Shown piece after piece: positions 45,184-56,616 of a stretch of 64,000 nt of DNA. Each line of letters opens with the position of its first letter. Position 1 is the stretch's first letter. This DNA comes from Tomocerus qinae (lineage: Eukaryota > Arthropoda > Collembola > Entomobryomorpha > Tomoceridae), in contig CM034546.1 of NCBI GenBank assembly GCA_020055645.1, positions 136,545,875-136,609,874 on the forward strand, written 5' to 3'. The notes beneath the pieces were generated by a model that saw nothing but the letters and a program-made list of their open reading frames with translations, made no database searches and had not been told where the DNA came from. The position numbers and the translations under genes were made by a program.

Positions 45184-45629
45184 AAATATTGCTATTGAAA
45201 TTCATTTCTATTTAGCCATTTCTGTGTGAATGCTACAATGGAAATTTTATTTATTAGCGACAATTAAATTATTGTACTAAAAACGTATGATAAAAATGAA
45301 GATTGCTTGAGTTGCATTTACTAATGTTCATCATAGTTGATTGGTCGAATTCGTATTATCTGTAATATTATACTATTACTTACCTAGGTAAATATAAGTA
45401 TTGCTCCATTCATCTATAGTCACTGAAGTGCAGTGCAGTCCCCTTTTGGGTGCGCGACAAATTGCACATCTATAGTCATTTGATCAATAGCATGTTTGGC
45501 ATATAGAATGTAAAAAATGTTCGATCATGTACGTTAGTAGAATGATAATTTTTATTGGCCACTATCACCTGGGTAAAGGTATGTAAGTGTTTGCTAATAT
45601 TGCAGTTATTGAAACAGACACTTTTTCTG
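45184..45629. other. 3' flank of member 6
   Basis: No gene or defined repeat apart from short AT-rich runs. Confidence 0.5.
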
Positions 45630-45870
45630 AAAAAATGACCTTTTTTGCCTTTTACCTTTTTATACAAAAAGTAGGAGTAAGTTTAAAAAAACAGTCTTTT
45701 TTTTGCCTTTTTACCTTTTTTGAAGAACCAATTTGCCCCATTTACTCCCAGTTTAGATATGTAAATAAAGCAAAAATGGTTAAAAAGCAAAAAAGTACTG
45801 CTTTTTTAAAAAAATGAGTACTTTTCTACTTTTTTGTAAAAAGGAGTACCTTTTTTGTTCCCTACTACAT
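45630..45870. repeat. Foldback AT-rich repeat, copy 2
   Basis: Same element as at the left edge of the window: GACCTTTTTTGCCTTTTACC, AGTAGGAGTA, AATTTGCCCCATTTACT, AAAAGTACTGCTTTTTT and the end TTTTTTGTTCCCT. Inverted blocks make it a hairpin. Non-coding. Confidence 0.75.
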
Positions 45871-46247
45871 GCAAGAAAGGAGCATTTACATTCATACCTA
45901 ATCATAATATGGCCTCGACCATTTTCGGTCTAATAATTTGTATTCGTTATTCGACTATTTTTATTGTCTACCTGAAATATAGTCCGTTATGTTATTAACA
46001 CACACAACCTCCGTTTTGACTATTTACACGGCTTAGCTGCGATTTATACTTAGTACCTAATCAACCACAAAATGAGACAGTGACATAATCATCCGTAAAT
46101 AACTTAACCACAATTTCATTTTCTACAATATCGTAGGGTTTTAAAAACATTCAAGCATTGCATCCATAAGTTGGAGAGCACTACTGACAATTCAGCAATA
46201 ATTTCTTACTTTTCCCTTCTTAAGTAGGTATCTTATATTTAACAAAA
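45871..46247. other. Upstream region of member 7
   Basis: No canonical TATA at the usual distance; TTTTAAAAAC at about 46139 is the nearest candidate. Confidence 0.4.
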
Positions 46248-46853
46248 ATGTCCAATTTTTCTTACCTCGGAAGGTTTGTATTTTTTGCAGTAATAAGTTT
46301 AGTGGTGTCATGTAAAACACCCGATTTTTTGAAACCAACGTGTAACCAGAATGGAAATGGAAATAGTTGCCACGGAAATACTGCAGGACCGAAGCCGATT
46401 TGTAATTCTCAAGGGCTTGGGAATAATTGTGGGGGAAAGTTTGTTAGGGCAACCAATGAGGTAATTAACTTATTTATTTTATAAATCTTTGACTGGGACG
46501 ACATTAATGATATTTTATTGAATATTAGATAAATCAGAGAAATTTAATTTCAGGTTCAAGAACTTCTGATGTCATTCGATGCTAAGTTAACTGAAGAGGT
46601 TTCAGCTGAATTGAGCGAAATGAATTCGGCCGAAAAAGAGCAATTCCTACAAGATCTGCATAAAATGAATGATGCGGCCGAGGTTGAATATATATTAGTC
46701 AGAGACACCAAAAAGAGCCAACAGGAAATTATTCAAACCGTAGCAGACAAAGTCAGCCAAGATTTCAAAAACAAAAGCTGGTTCAAACGTCTTCGGTCTT
46801 TTGCAGGCGATAAAATTGCCCATCTCGTCAATAACGACAATTCTGATATTTAA
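46248..46853 (+). CDS. Secreted Cys-peptide/helical-domain protein, family member 7 (lost cleavage site)
   Basis: Exons 46248-46460 and 46554-46853, 170 residues. After the signal peptide (to about residue 21) the Cys region is enlarged and duplicated: TCNQNGNGNSC and, after a Pro-containing spacer, ICNSQGLGNNC. The usual KRSVRA is replaced by GKFVRA, so the R-x-x-R furin pattern is gone and the precursor may remain uncut. Exon 2 is divergent but clearly related: SFDAKLTEEVSAELSEMNSA, FLQDLHKMNDAAEVEY, QTVADKVSQDFKNKSW, RLRSFAGDKIAHLVNN. RLRSFAG is shared with member 8, so 7 and 8 form a subgroup and lie side by side. Confidence 0.75.
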
Positions 46854-47851
46854 ACATTTTTTATTCATATACTTTATTCATAAAAGAAATACATCTATAA
46901 AACATTTCGTAGTTGTATTATGTCATTTTTATTGTTCAACTTTTCTATTCTGTCCTCATATGGGCATTCCCTTCCACCTGATGAGTTTATACTTCTTCAT
47001 AGCAAAAACAAGCAATTCTCCTAAGTCCTAGTACCTGTGTTGAACTTTTGATTTTAACATTGGAAATGAATCTTTATTGTCTGAATGTATCTGATGATAT
47101 AATATTGTCATTATTGTACATGAAACTGTACAATATAAACACAACATAATAATATTCTCTTCATAAATCTGTTTTACCGCAAAATTAACTTTTATTACGG
47201 CAATCCTATCACATTTATTTAACCATTGCAATATAAGCATAAATAAATGGATCTTTGAGCAAAGTCATAATATTATCAATATACTTAATGACATTTTGAA
47301 CTTTAAAATATTTACCCTGGAAACGACTCTCGAAGGGCGTGTTTACTGCAGACGGGTAACGTATTCGTGATATTTAAAGCAGTGGAAGATTATTAGAAGA
47401 AGTACAGTACTCATGATAAACAGTACTGCAAGATTCCAGCGTCTTCTGCTAAGTGACAACTAATAAAATAATACACAAGTAAGCACAGATATAGGAACTC
47501 GGAACTATGCACTATATAAATAAAGGCTAAATGTACTTTAATAGTGTGTGATGTTATAAAAGACTATTCACTAAGTATAGCAACTATACAAGAGGCAAAA
47601 CCACTAAACAGAATAAGGAAGCAGAAAAACATTTAATCGAAATAAGTTGAAAATGACAGCATATTAATTGTATTGAATGTAATATGAACCGACGACACTT
47701 GACCACATTATTTAAGCTTTCCTTTTCCTTGATTAAGTAAATCAGTTAAGTTGAATATCGCACATTGACCCGCTTAGTATCACTATTATGAAGAATTAAT
47801 TCCATTTTTATTCTATACAGAATACAGTTGCTATTCTAGTCCATCACAAAG
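46854..47851. other. Spacer between members 7 and 8
   Basis: AT-rich, nothing recognised. Confidence 0.5.
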
Positions 47852-48412
47852 ATGTCCAAAGTGTTATTTTTATGTGGAGTCATTTTGCTGGTAAAATTAT
47901 ATTCAGCCAGCGGATGTAAGCACTGCGAACAAATTGGAAATCATCTTTATGACACGGGATGTCACAGCTGTTATCAACGTGGAAACCACAACAGATGCTA
48001 TGGCAAGAGAAGTGTGAGGGCGACAACTAAGCAGGTTATTAATTTATTGCAACATCCATAAAATCAATTCAAATTAATAATTTTACTTTATACTTCTTGT
48101 CGTTAGATTCACGAACTTTTGCTTTCCTTTGATGCTGAAATCACAGCAGAAATGATTGATGAAATTCAAGATTGGAACAATTCTGAAAGGAAAACTTTTC
48201 TTGAAGATTTGCAACAAATGAATAAAGCTGCCGAGTCTGAATATCAATCCCTGAAAGACTCTAAAAATTCTATGAATCAAAATGAAATCCTTCAAAATGT
48301 TGCCGAAAAAGTAAGCCAAGATTTCAAAGATAAATCCTGGTTTAAGCGCCTACGTTCCTTTGCTGGCGAGAAAATTGCGTTTTTAGTCAATAATGGAATT
48401 TCGGACTCATAA
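47852..48412 (+). CDS. Secreted Cys-peptide/helical-domain protein, family member 8 (duplicated Cys motif)
   Basis: Exons 47852-48034 and 48107-48412, 162 residues. The signal peptide ends at about SASG21. Two Cys units follow: CKHCEQIGNHLYDTGC and CHSCYQRGNHNRC, then KRSVR|A. Exon 2 begins IHELLLSFDAEITAEM and continues FLEDLQQMNKAAESEYQSLK, NVAEKVSQDFKDKSW, RLRSFAGEKIAFLVNN. It is one of the most diverged members, but intron position, phase and domain order are unchanged. The first Cys unit resembles that of member 3 (CKHC...GN-x-L), so the duplicated form may be old. Confidence 0.77.
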
Positions 48413-49146
48413 ATATTTTACATAGTATTATCACATAATATTATTATTTCATGTACCTTGGAAAAGTATAAAATTGGCAAAGTAAAATCCTACGTAATAG
48501 TTTGAGAAAACCATTTCTTCAAACAATCTTCTTAATTCCACCACATTTTGGGCTATTTAGTAACTTTAAAAAATGTCAAGTACTATGTAAAGGAATCACA
48601 ATAACAAAGGCAGGCGGGGATTAGAAAAATAATTATTTCAATTCGCATTTAAGCACTATTCTGTAACTATCTTACGGAAAGAACTGGATACCCTTATCCT
48701 TAATGGGCCGCATCTTCAGCACAACAGTTCAAAATGGTAAACTCAACGCCCTTATACTGACTTCCATTAGATTTTTCATATTGGGTGTGTATAAAAAGGT
48801 TTTTTGGATATTTTGGTTAGAATTGCATGATCAATTAGTATGTTCTCACTCACTTGCCTATAATTAAATATGATTTAGATGCCGACGTTTCCTGGATATT
48901 AATTGCACACACATCAACATGCACGATAGCTAATATCTACCTCAATGCTGCGTGTGTGGAATTGGCAAAGACCAAAAGGAGCCACAACGGCATAAAATGT
49001 GCATCTTGGTGCATTTAATTGCCAGACAATCTCTTTTTGTTCAAATAGTCCAAAAATGCATCTTGTATATTAATATATGCAGGAAAATCTCCCCACAGGT
49101 TTCCAATTTTTACATGTTTATCATTTTATCCATTCGGGAAGAGCCA
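48413..49146. other. Spacer upstream of the cuticle protein gene
   Basis: A 95-codon frame at 48952-49239 runs into the cuticle-gene promoter and shows no protein-like features. No other gene. Confidence 0.45.
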
Positions 49147-49154
49147 TATAAAAG
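49147..49154 (+). promoter_or_regulatory. TATA box of the Tweedle-like gene
   Basis: TATAAAAG, 89 bp before the ATG. Confidence 0.65.
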
Positions 49155-49235
49155 CACGAGACCCTCAACGGATGACCATCCACATCCAATCCTCCTTCAA
49201 CTCAATCAACTCGAATCAACCAAACAATTTTCAAA

Positions 49236-49858
49236 ATGAAAACACTTTTCGTAAGTCTTTTAATATATTTCCAATTCCTCTACAGTCTAAAAATAAATAA
49301 ATTGTACAGGTTTTCTGTTTGTGCATGATGTCTGCAATGGCGAATGTGGAAGATTGGACGCAGACTGCGGAAGACAATAATTTGGCTCTGTACCGGAAAT
49401 ATTGTTCGGGATCTTCCACGTCGGGCAATGACGGTGACCGGGAGTGGCACTGCAAGGGTCCAAAGGAACAGGGAGCAGTCATCCGGAAGGCACACACGCA
49501 CAAGTTGGATCTTCCGTCCACGAACAAGCAGCAGTTGGTGTTCATAGAGACTCCCTCGGACGAGTACCAACACGACATCCTGGTGACGGGAGACGTCAAG
49601 ACGAACCACAACACCAAGATCGTGGTCGTGCCCTCCGCAGACAAACACAGCTACCAGGTCAATCAAGACGTGCAGGTGGACAGTGTGGCTGCCAAACCCT
49701 CCATCTTCTTCCTCCGCAGCAAACCGAACGAGGCCCAACCCACAATTCCCCGAACATCCGAAACGATCATCTCGCCTGTGACCAATGCCCGTCCCTCCTA
49801 CGACTACACCCCTCCCCGTCCCTCCATCTACAATCTTCAACCTCAGAGAAGGAACTAA
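49236..49858 (+). CDS. Tweedle-like (DUF243) cuticle protein
   Basis: A 187-residue secreted protein from a 15-nt first coding exon (49236-49250, MKTLF) and a second exon (49310-49858). The intron splits the signal peptide, a layout very common in arthropod cuticle-protein genes. The mature part contains RKAHTHKLDLP, KQQLVFIETPSDEYQH, TKIVVVPSADKHSY and KPSIFFLRSKPNE. These line up in order with the four conserved blocks of Tweedle proteins (K-H-x-Y-V-H-V-P, I-F-I-K-A-P, T-L-V-Y-V-L-V-K, K-P-E-V-Y-F-I). The C-terminus is Pro/Tyr/Arg-rich. Third codon positions are strongly GC-biased compared with every neighbour, which suggests high expression or separate base composition. Tweedle proteins bind chitin-rich cuticle. 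The match is by pattern only; another cuticular family is possible. Confidence 0.6.
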
Positions 49859-50739
49859 TTGTCAATTTATACGGTTCAATAAATCATTTTGCATTTCAAA
49901 CTGCAATATTCTCGGGATTTGAGGTTTTGACCCCTACAAGCACGTATATACAGAGGTTCGGAGGGGGCTAACATTTTATATAGATGTTTTAATCATATAC
50001 ATTTGCTCGTATGACGAAAAATGTTACCATTTTTTGGCGAAAATGAGTCAAAAAATATGACAAAAATTGTTGCCTAATAATAATATAAGGCTGGCTGACT
50101 CCGACTTTTGGTACACTTACTTAGATCGTCATTTATTTCACTTCGAGATTTAGCATTTAGCACAATTGTTAAGCAATTTGTAATCATATCAGCATTAACA
50201 GACTTGGCGGAAAATAGATAGTAAATTATTTTTAGGTGCTACGGAATGTTTTGTGACGGCTTTATTGCTAATGACGAAAACCACCACTTAAAATAAATAT
50301 AATAAAAGTGTAATTTAGTCATACAACATTATCAGTATATTAACAGGCTTATTCTGCAACTTTCAAATGGGTTCGATAGGAAGTATACTAAAAGTACGAG
50401 AGAAGGATGTGGCATTACTCCTTGTGATTGTATGCTGCGTTGGTATTTTCGTCGTTTCACAAATACGTCAATGATCGAAAGATATGAAATTAACTCAGTG
50501 TCATGCTATATAATTTTTGGTTCCTCAATTTGATATTTAAGGGGAACATTATTTAGATATTGTGTCCATTGTTTGCTTTGAAAATCATTGGTACTGAATT
50601 ATACTAACTATTAACTTTCCTTCGTATTAATTAATTGGCATATAAAATAAGATTCAATATATTTAAGGTCAGTGTTTCCGACTCAAGAAAAAAAACGGGC
50701 TTAACCTGGTATATTGTCTTATTGTCATAATAAATTGAA
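49859..50739. other. Spacer between the cuticle gene and VMO-I copy A
   Basis: AATAAATC just after the cuticle gene is its polyadenylation signal. A 35-codon frame at 50367-50474 is listed separately. Otherwise AT-rich. Confidence 0.5.
50367..50474 (+). other. Possible 35-residue single-pass membrane microprotein
   Basis: MGSIGSILKVREKDVALLLV followed by VCCVGIFVVSQIRQ: a short basic N-terminus and one hydrophobic helix. The shape is that of known arthropod small-ORF membrane peptides, but length and context give little support. Confidence 0.2.
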
Positions 50740-52259
50740 ATGAAGAGGTAAGGGAACTCGTACTTAAGCTCATAGTTTAATTAATCCTAAAAGCATTTAT
50801 ACCTGGTATCTCCATAAATCAAAAATTAATATTAAATAAGAAGAAATCAATTATTTTCTTTAAAAAAATATAAATGCAGCAGATACAATCTCGGAATTCT
50901 CTTGCTGTTCTCCTTTCTTGGAAGTCTACAATGTCGTAATGACATCGTTAAGGCGATTAAATCTTCTGACATTTTTCCTTCTGAAGGAAAGTGGGGAAGT
51001 CCTGCATATTGTCCCACAGGAAGCTACGTAGTTGGGTACAACATTAAGCATCAAAAATTTCAAGGGGCCATTTCATCAACCATTTCGTCCGCCAAAAATA
51101 TTTGGGAGACTTCTAAAAGTTTATGGTCCAGCTACATAGGGAAATATTTTGGACCAAGTTCTTCCCGTCCAAAGTCTGCTTTTAAACTTAAGGATGACAA
51201 TGGATTGACTGGCTTGGCCCTAATCTGTGGATCCAATTGGACCAACAGAGCTAACACGAAGCGTATTCAAAGCCTTTCCGGCGATTTAGGGTCTTGGCAG
51301 CATGATCAGTTCTGCCCCAATGGGTTTGCTAATGGCTTTGAAGTAAAGGTTGAAAACCCTCAGGGATCATTTTCAGATGACGCTGGGATCACAAATTTCA
51401 AACTCAAATGCATTGGTTACCTTCTACCTGCTCATAGTTTAAGCTACGAACCGGGGGAATGGGAAGCTGAAATGGTTTGTCCCCGCAAATCATTTTTGTG
51501 TGGGTTAAAAACAAAAGTAGAAGAAATAGAAGAACAAGGTAAGTACGAATTTTTATTGTCAGTGTTTAAACTGGTTCTTGTAATTGTTTTAGCATTTCTT
51601 GATTTAGTCGCTATGAGTTTGTGTTGGGTTATAAGCACTGCATCAAGTTTACTTGCTGTAGAAAGTACAATATACCTAAGTAATATCCATTTCATATTTA
51701 CATTTTAAATAATAACTTTTCAGAGGACAATACGGGATTGAATTCTCTTGTCGGCTATTGCTGTAACGCCCCATTAGAAGTTAAGCAGAAAGACGAGGCA
51801 GAGACTTGCGAGCCAAACATTTCTTATCCGATGGTTTTTGAAGGGGATAACTCTGACGGTCACTTTGATAAGCAGTATTCCTACACTTTACGGATTGGTC
51901 TGGAAAGCCGGAAAGGAACGGGTTGGTCCAGTAGAAACACGGAAGGCACGTCCAAAGACAAAAGCTCTGCAGTGGACACTGAGGCTGGTGTTAATCTAAC
52001 AGTAGTTTCCGCCTTTCTTCGAAAACGAATCGAAGAACGACTCGGGAGTAGTTCGTCCACCGAGAAAGGCACATCAAAGGACTTCAGCAGTGCTTGGACT
52101 ACTCAGCAAGAACTTTCACAATCCGTGATTGTGCCTCAAGGATTTATAACACGAATCTATGAAGAGGTTGTCGACTGCGGATCATATCGGGTGTGGTCCG
52201 GCAGAATTAAATCAATCGATTCTGGCGGCGACGAATCATCAGGAAGCAATTATGCTTAA
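50740..52259 (+). CDS. VMO-I beta-prism joined to aerolysin-like domain, copy A
   Basis: Exons 50740-50747 (MKR), 50883-51538 and 51724-52259 give 399 residues. The first coding exon is only 8 nt; it is supported by the same arrangement in copy B. Signal peptide to about Gln19. Residues about 35-240 are three VMO-I repeats: WGSPAYCPTGSYVVGYNIK, SWQHDQFCPNGFANGFEVK and WEAEMVCPRKSFLCGLKTK, each followed by a GLTGLALIC-, GITNFKLKC- or GLNSLVGYCC-type strand, as in the egg vitelline membrane outer layer protein. The third repeat is completed by exon 3. The remaining 155 residues have the Ser/Thr-rich alternating pattern of an aerolysin-type core (YSYTLRIGLE, a charged S/T/K/E stretch around GTSKDFSSAWTTQQELSQ, then SVIVPQGFITRIYEEVVDCG). 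The aerolysin fold is shared by pore-forming toxins and harmless relatives; whether this one forms pores is unknown. VMO-I-like domains bind carbohydrate. Confidence 0.72.
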
Positions 52260-54607
52260 TAGTAGATATATATGTTACAGTGTGATTTGAATATTGTATT
52301 GCATTTTTAAGTTGCACAAGTAAGTAATATCAGCAAATTATTATTCGTTTGTCATTGTAATTGTAACACATACATACTTAAAAGTATGCAGAGATAAGAT
52401 TAAGAATGAAGAAATTAGTTATTGTTATATTTTTATGAATAACACAAGCAAAAGTAATACCACTAGCAGTAGTAGACTAAGATTGAAATATATTTCGTGT
52501 AAATATATAATTAACTATACCATATTGTTATAAAAACTCATCCATGTAACCTACATTTGTTCTTGGGTTCTTGCATGGACGAAAGCTTGAAAGATTTCTA
52601 AATATAACCACAGACTGAGATAAAGCAATAAATTTACTTCCTATCTATCTAATATGTCTACGTCTAGTAGGAGAGCCTAGGGAACCTGCATATATTACGT
52701 AAGGCAAAACCCCCTCCCCCATGTGTAACGCAAGTTTGTGCTGACTGTAACAGGCATCGCCTCCTTCCAACGACGGACACATAAGATCTGCACATCTAAA
52801 GCAAAATGCTCATGCCCACTCCCTCTAAGCCAACGAAATGGGTTGTTTCATATTATTACAACATCAAAACACTTTATATAAGATGATTATTGATGATTAA
52901 ATGGAAATGATTAGCTAAAGAAGACATTTCCTAATTATCGTAGGGCATATTAATTAGCATTTCAAAACTTCTAATCCAAATTAGTTCCGCTGTATCAGCA
53001 ATTTTTTTAACCATTTTTCAGTAGAGCTGGTGTTACTTTTTACTGCCCCTTGATTTGTTTGCGCCAGTTTAGACAATTTTTTTTTGAATTGTATTTATTC
53101 TATAAAATATTTATTCATAAGTTGTACTAATTGGATTAGTACGTTTTTCCAAAATCCTGGAATCATATTTTTATAGCCGCTGTAGAAAATAAAGTAGATT
53201 TAAGTTATTGTATTTACAAAGCTAGCATAATAACCTAAAGGAAATAACAATGATTTTTCGGAATTGTTTTTACTAATGTGATGGGTGGACCGCCGCTGAA
53301 CTTCTTTTGAGTGCTATGTTCGCCCCTTAACTGGGTTCAATATTCAATATTAAACAATAAAAGCTAAAATATAGTACAAAATCACCAAATGCAAATAAAT
53401 CCAAGCAAATGCTATTTATTGGATACCTACTTTGAATAGTATGAATAAATAACACAGAAATGCTTATAAACGTCGCAATTTATCGTCGCAATTTAAAAGT
53501 AAAATTAACCCGAATTGCACACTTAGACAATGTGTTGCTTGCCAATTTGGAACGATTATATCCACACTTTATGCAATACAATTTATGATGTTACCACGAC
53601 ATTTAGCTAGTTCCCTGCCTTTAATGATAAATCCAGGGCTGTAATTTCTTCGCGGGGTCGTGAAGGTCCTCTGCGTCTGCTGCCTGGTGCTCAAAATCCA
53701 CTAATTTGGGCGCCAACTTTTTTGGTCACGGATTACATCCGGCAAAAAGAAAGCTTTGGTCGCCCAAAGAAGAAATTACAATCCGAGATAAATCGTTCCT
53801 TGTCCGCAGAGTTGCGTTTTGTCCGGACGGTTAACATTAAGGATGAAATTAGTTTTGCTCATTGAACGAAAATAAAAAATTTCCTAATTTTGTCCTGGAA
53901 TAAACCAATTCATCCAACCCTTCTATTTAATCCTCCGCAATTCTGCATGTCCGACGTATTTCGAATTTTGCAAAGTATGATTAGTAAAAATGGCAAATTG
54001 TTAACACGACAAAATTACACAAGAAACCTCGGAGGAAAAGTTTCTTTGGCCCAAAATGCGAATTAACTATATCAAGTAACCTGTCATTACAATTATGTGC
54101 AGATATATGATTATTTTGATTAGTATTGAATACATCACCAAAATCACCATCAATACAACCTTTTCAAAGTTTTGACAGCCTTGTTTTCAATAAACAATTT
54201 GATTGTGCAAAATGCAGGACATAGAGACAACACGACATGAAAAACAAAAATGTATAATTTTTTTGTGTGGTGTGGCTAATTAAAGGTTGGAAAAACCTCC
54301 ACCGTAATAGGGGTTCTTAAAAGGTACTTATAGTAACCTTAAGAAAATATAACCTGAACTTACCAAACATTTTGAACACAAACAGCCGTGTCAGTCTTAC
54401 CTGAACTGCAATCCAGAGTCAATTTAAATCTTGATAATCATTGCCAGCTCTCAAAATAAATTTCAAGAAAATGGAACATTTATACCTGTTCGATCGTGGA
54501 GGTAGATTTCTGTGAAGCCCGCAGGATTTGTCTCTACAAAATAAAACGAATCAGACTATTGCCTAAATTTTTACTAGTTCGTATTTATTACGTATTACGG
54601 TATCAAA
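52260..54607. other. Long spacer, no gene seen
   Basis: AT-rich with a more GC-balanced patch at about 53640-53860. A short frame overlapping the chemoreceptor 5' end (54496-54714) is out of register with it and lacks features. Confidence 0.45.
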
Positions 54608-55922
54608 ATGCTGACCAATATCTCAAAAAAAGCAGTTTTATTGTACTTTCAAATATTCGAGTCCTGTGGAATGATTCCTTACAAAATGGATGTCAACAAC
54701 TTCCGCGTACATAAAGTTCGGAAAAGGTGGAAATTGGTATCATGGGCTATCGGGGCATTGATAAATGCCGGTTGTGGGATATTTCTTTTGTGTTGGCTAT
54801 TTTACAATACGTACAGTTTCCGCATTTCGGATAGAGATGTCATCCTCTTGTTTTGTACGATTTCTTTGGCCCTTCTCTCAGTTGGAGCCAATTTAACTTT
54901 TGTTTATGCTGGGCTTAATGAAGTCCCACGATGTATCAACCAATGCATTATCTTGGATGAGCAACTCACAAGTAATAAACTATGAATATTCAATCCATTT
55001 TTAATACGACATACTCTGCATGTATGTATACAGATTGTTCCTATTTCTAAATGAAATTGCATAATAATATTTCCAAAATAAATTTTGTTAAATTTTAATA
55101 CGATAAATATTCTTGAATAATTAATTTTCAATTTTTTTTTGCTTTTAGAACTTGAGAAACTCTTCCCGTTCTCAAAACAGAAAAGAATCGTTGACTACAT
55201 GGGAATTATTGTTTGGTCAATTCTTCCATTAGAAATATTGATTTCTCTGCTGCTCTGCATGTATTTATCGTTGGCGGAACATTCACTAAGTCTTGAGCCA
55301 CGGTTTCAATTCGGAAAAGCGATGACTGCCCGAGAGATATTCAACAGGAGCATAACTGGGCTAGTAGTTTTCTACTTGTCAATGATATTCGTGGCTCCTA
55401 CAACATTGTTCTTTCAACTCGGCTGTATCTACGTGCAATTTTCGTCCCACTGGATTAAATATATTGAGGATTTGTCAAAAAAACTCGATACAGAAATCAC
55501 TAAAAATATACAGCTCCTTGAAGGTAGTTAATAAATACATCAACCTGATTGCTGCCCATATCATAATTCCCCAACTGCTGATTGTTGACCAAGTACTTGG
55601 AGTCTCATGCATCTACGGAACGATAAAACTAAAGGAGAAGATGGGAATGCCAGGATATCTCTTCATGCCCTTAATGGTTATTATTTTAACCATTCTAAAT
55701 GTAGTTCTGTTGAAACAGGGTTCCAACATGCATTCACTTTCAGCCAAATTCATCGCCAAAAAGAAGGTCCACAAAAATCCACTGGTCCGCCGTGTTGCAA
55801 GAGGCTTGAGATCAATAGCGGCGGAAATAAGTGATTTTGGGTATATTGATGCCGGGTTTTTCCTAACTTTTATGGCATTTCTTGTAGACAATGTTGTCAG
55901 TGTGTTATTATATTCAGTATAA
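54608..55922 (+). CDS. Gustatory-receptor-like 7-TM protein, with a frame break
   Basis: Exon 1 54608-54971 and exon 2 from 55149 are joined by a GT-AG intron with matching phase. Hydrophobic helices: WAIGALINAGCGIFLLCWLF, DVILLFCTISLALLSVGANL, MGIIVWSILPLEILISLLLC, LVVFYLSMIFVAPTTLFFQL, then in the second frame INLIAAHIIIPQLLIVDQVL, GYLFMPLMVIILTILNVVLL and FFLTFMAFLVDNVVSVLLY. Seven helices, an N-terminus rich in basic residues and LKVVNKYINLI before helix 5 resemble arthropod chemoreceptors (Gr/Or type). Between about 55480 and 55525 the reading frame shifts by one. A 40-nt GT-AG intron (starting GTCAAAA at about 55479, ending ATACAG) would restore it, but that is very short; an indel or a broken gene is equally possible. 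The typical TY-x5-QF end of gustatory receptors is absent. If intact it would be about 395-400 residues. Confidence 0.5.
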
Positions 55923-56005
55923 TTATTTATTATGCAATAAAAAACAAACTGATGCTAAATTGCTTCTTAAAAAAGAATGCTAATGCAGGTTCTAAAGAAA
56001 CGGTG

Positions 56006-56604
56006 GTAGGTCGATTTGGCAAAAGTCATTTTGGCAAAAGTTGTTTTGCCACGAATTTGGCCCCTCGGGATAATTTGGCAAATCGCCTTTTTGCCATGTC
56101 GGAGAATTTGGCAAAATGTGCAAACGCACAATCTGGCAAAAACTATAACCGTAGTACAGGATGGGCATTGACGGTACTTTAAGGGACGCTGACCTTACAT
56201 TCTCTTTTTCAAATACGGAGAAGGTTATTGTACACAAAGATAAACCTTAAACTACGCAAAGTCACTATAAAATATGGGAAAAAAGTTTTCCCTTCCAAAA
56301 ATTGTTAAAAATTGTAGCAATGAATTTGAAATAACTTTTGTTACGACCCTTAATGTACTTGACTGCGTGCATAATGCATCTTTTTAACTTTAACTAACTT
56401 AATAAATCAAGAATTGACTATGTAATAAATAAAACATAATAAAAAAGTGCGACAATGATGAATAAAAATTCAACTCGCACATTATTAACACGTTTTGCCA
56501 AACTATCCTCATCGATTTGCCATTCTATCCACAGCCCTTTTGCCAAGTTATCCCCAAAGAAAAAAAACTATTTTGCCAAAATGACTTTTGCCAAATCGAC
56601 CTAC
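56006..56604. mobile_element. TGGCAAA-type MITE with 34-bp perfect terminal inverted repeats
   Basis: Starts GTAGGTCGATTTGGCAAAAG (continuing TCATTTTGGCAAAA) and ends with its exact inverse. Further inward, TTTTGCC and GGCAAAA boxes are repeated on both sides. AAAGAAAC occurs 4 bp outside each end (55994-56001, 56609-56616) and may be an 8-bp target duplication with slightly longer termini. No coding capacity. A relative is at 20020-20367. Confidence 0.85.
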
Positions 56605-56616
56605 AATCAAAGAAAC

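Noticed and set aside
49231-49840. Minus-strand and alternate-frame open frames of up to 186 codons over the cuticle gene
   Set aside because: High GC lowers stop-codon frequency; only the plus frame has a signal peptide split by an intron and Tweedle-like blocks.
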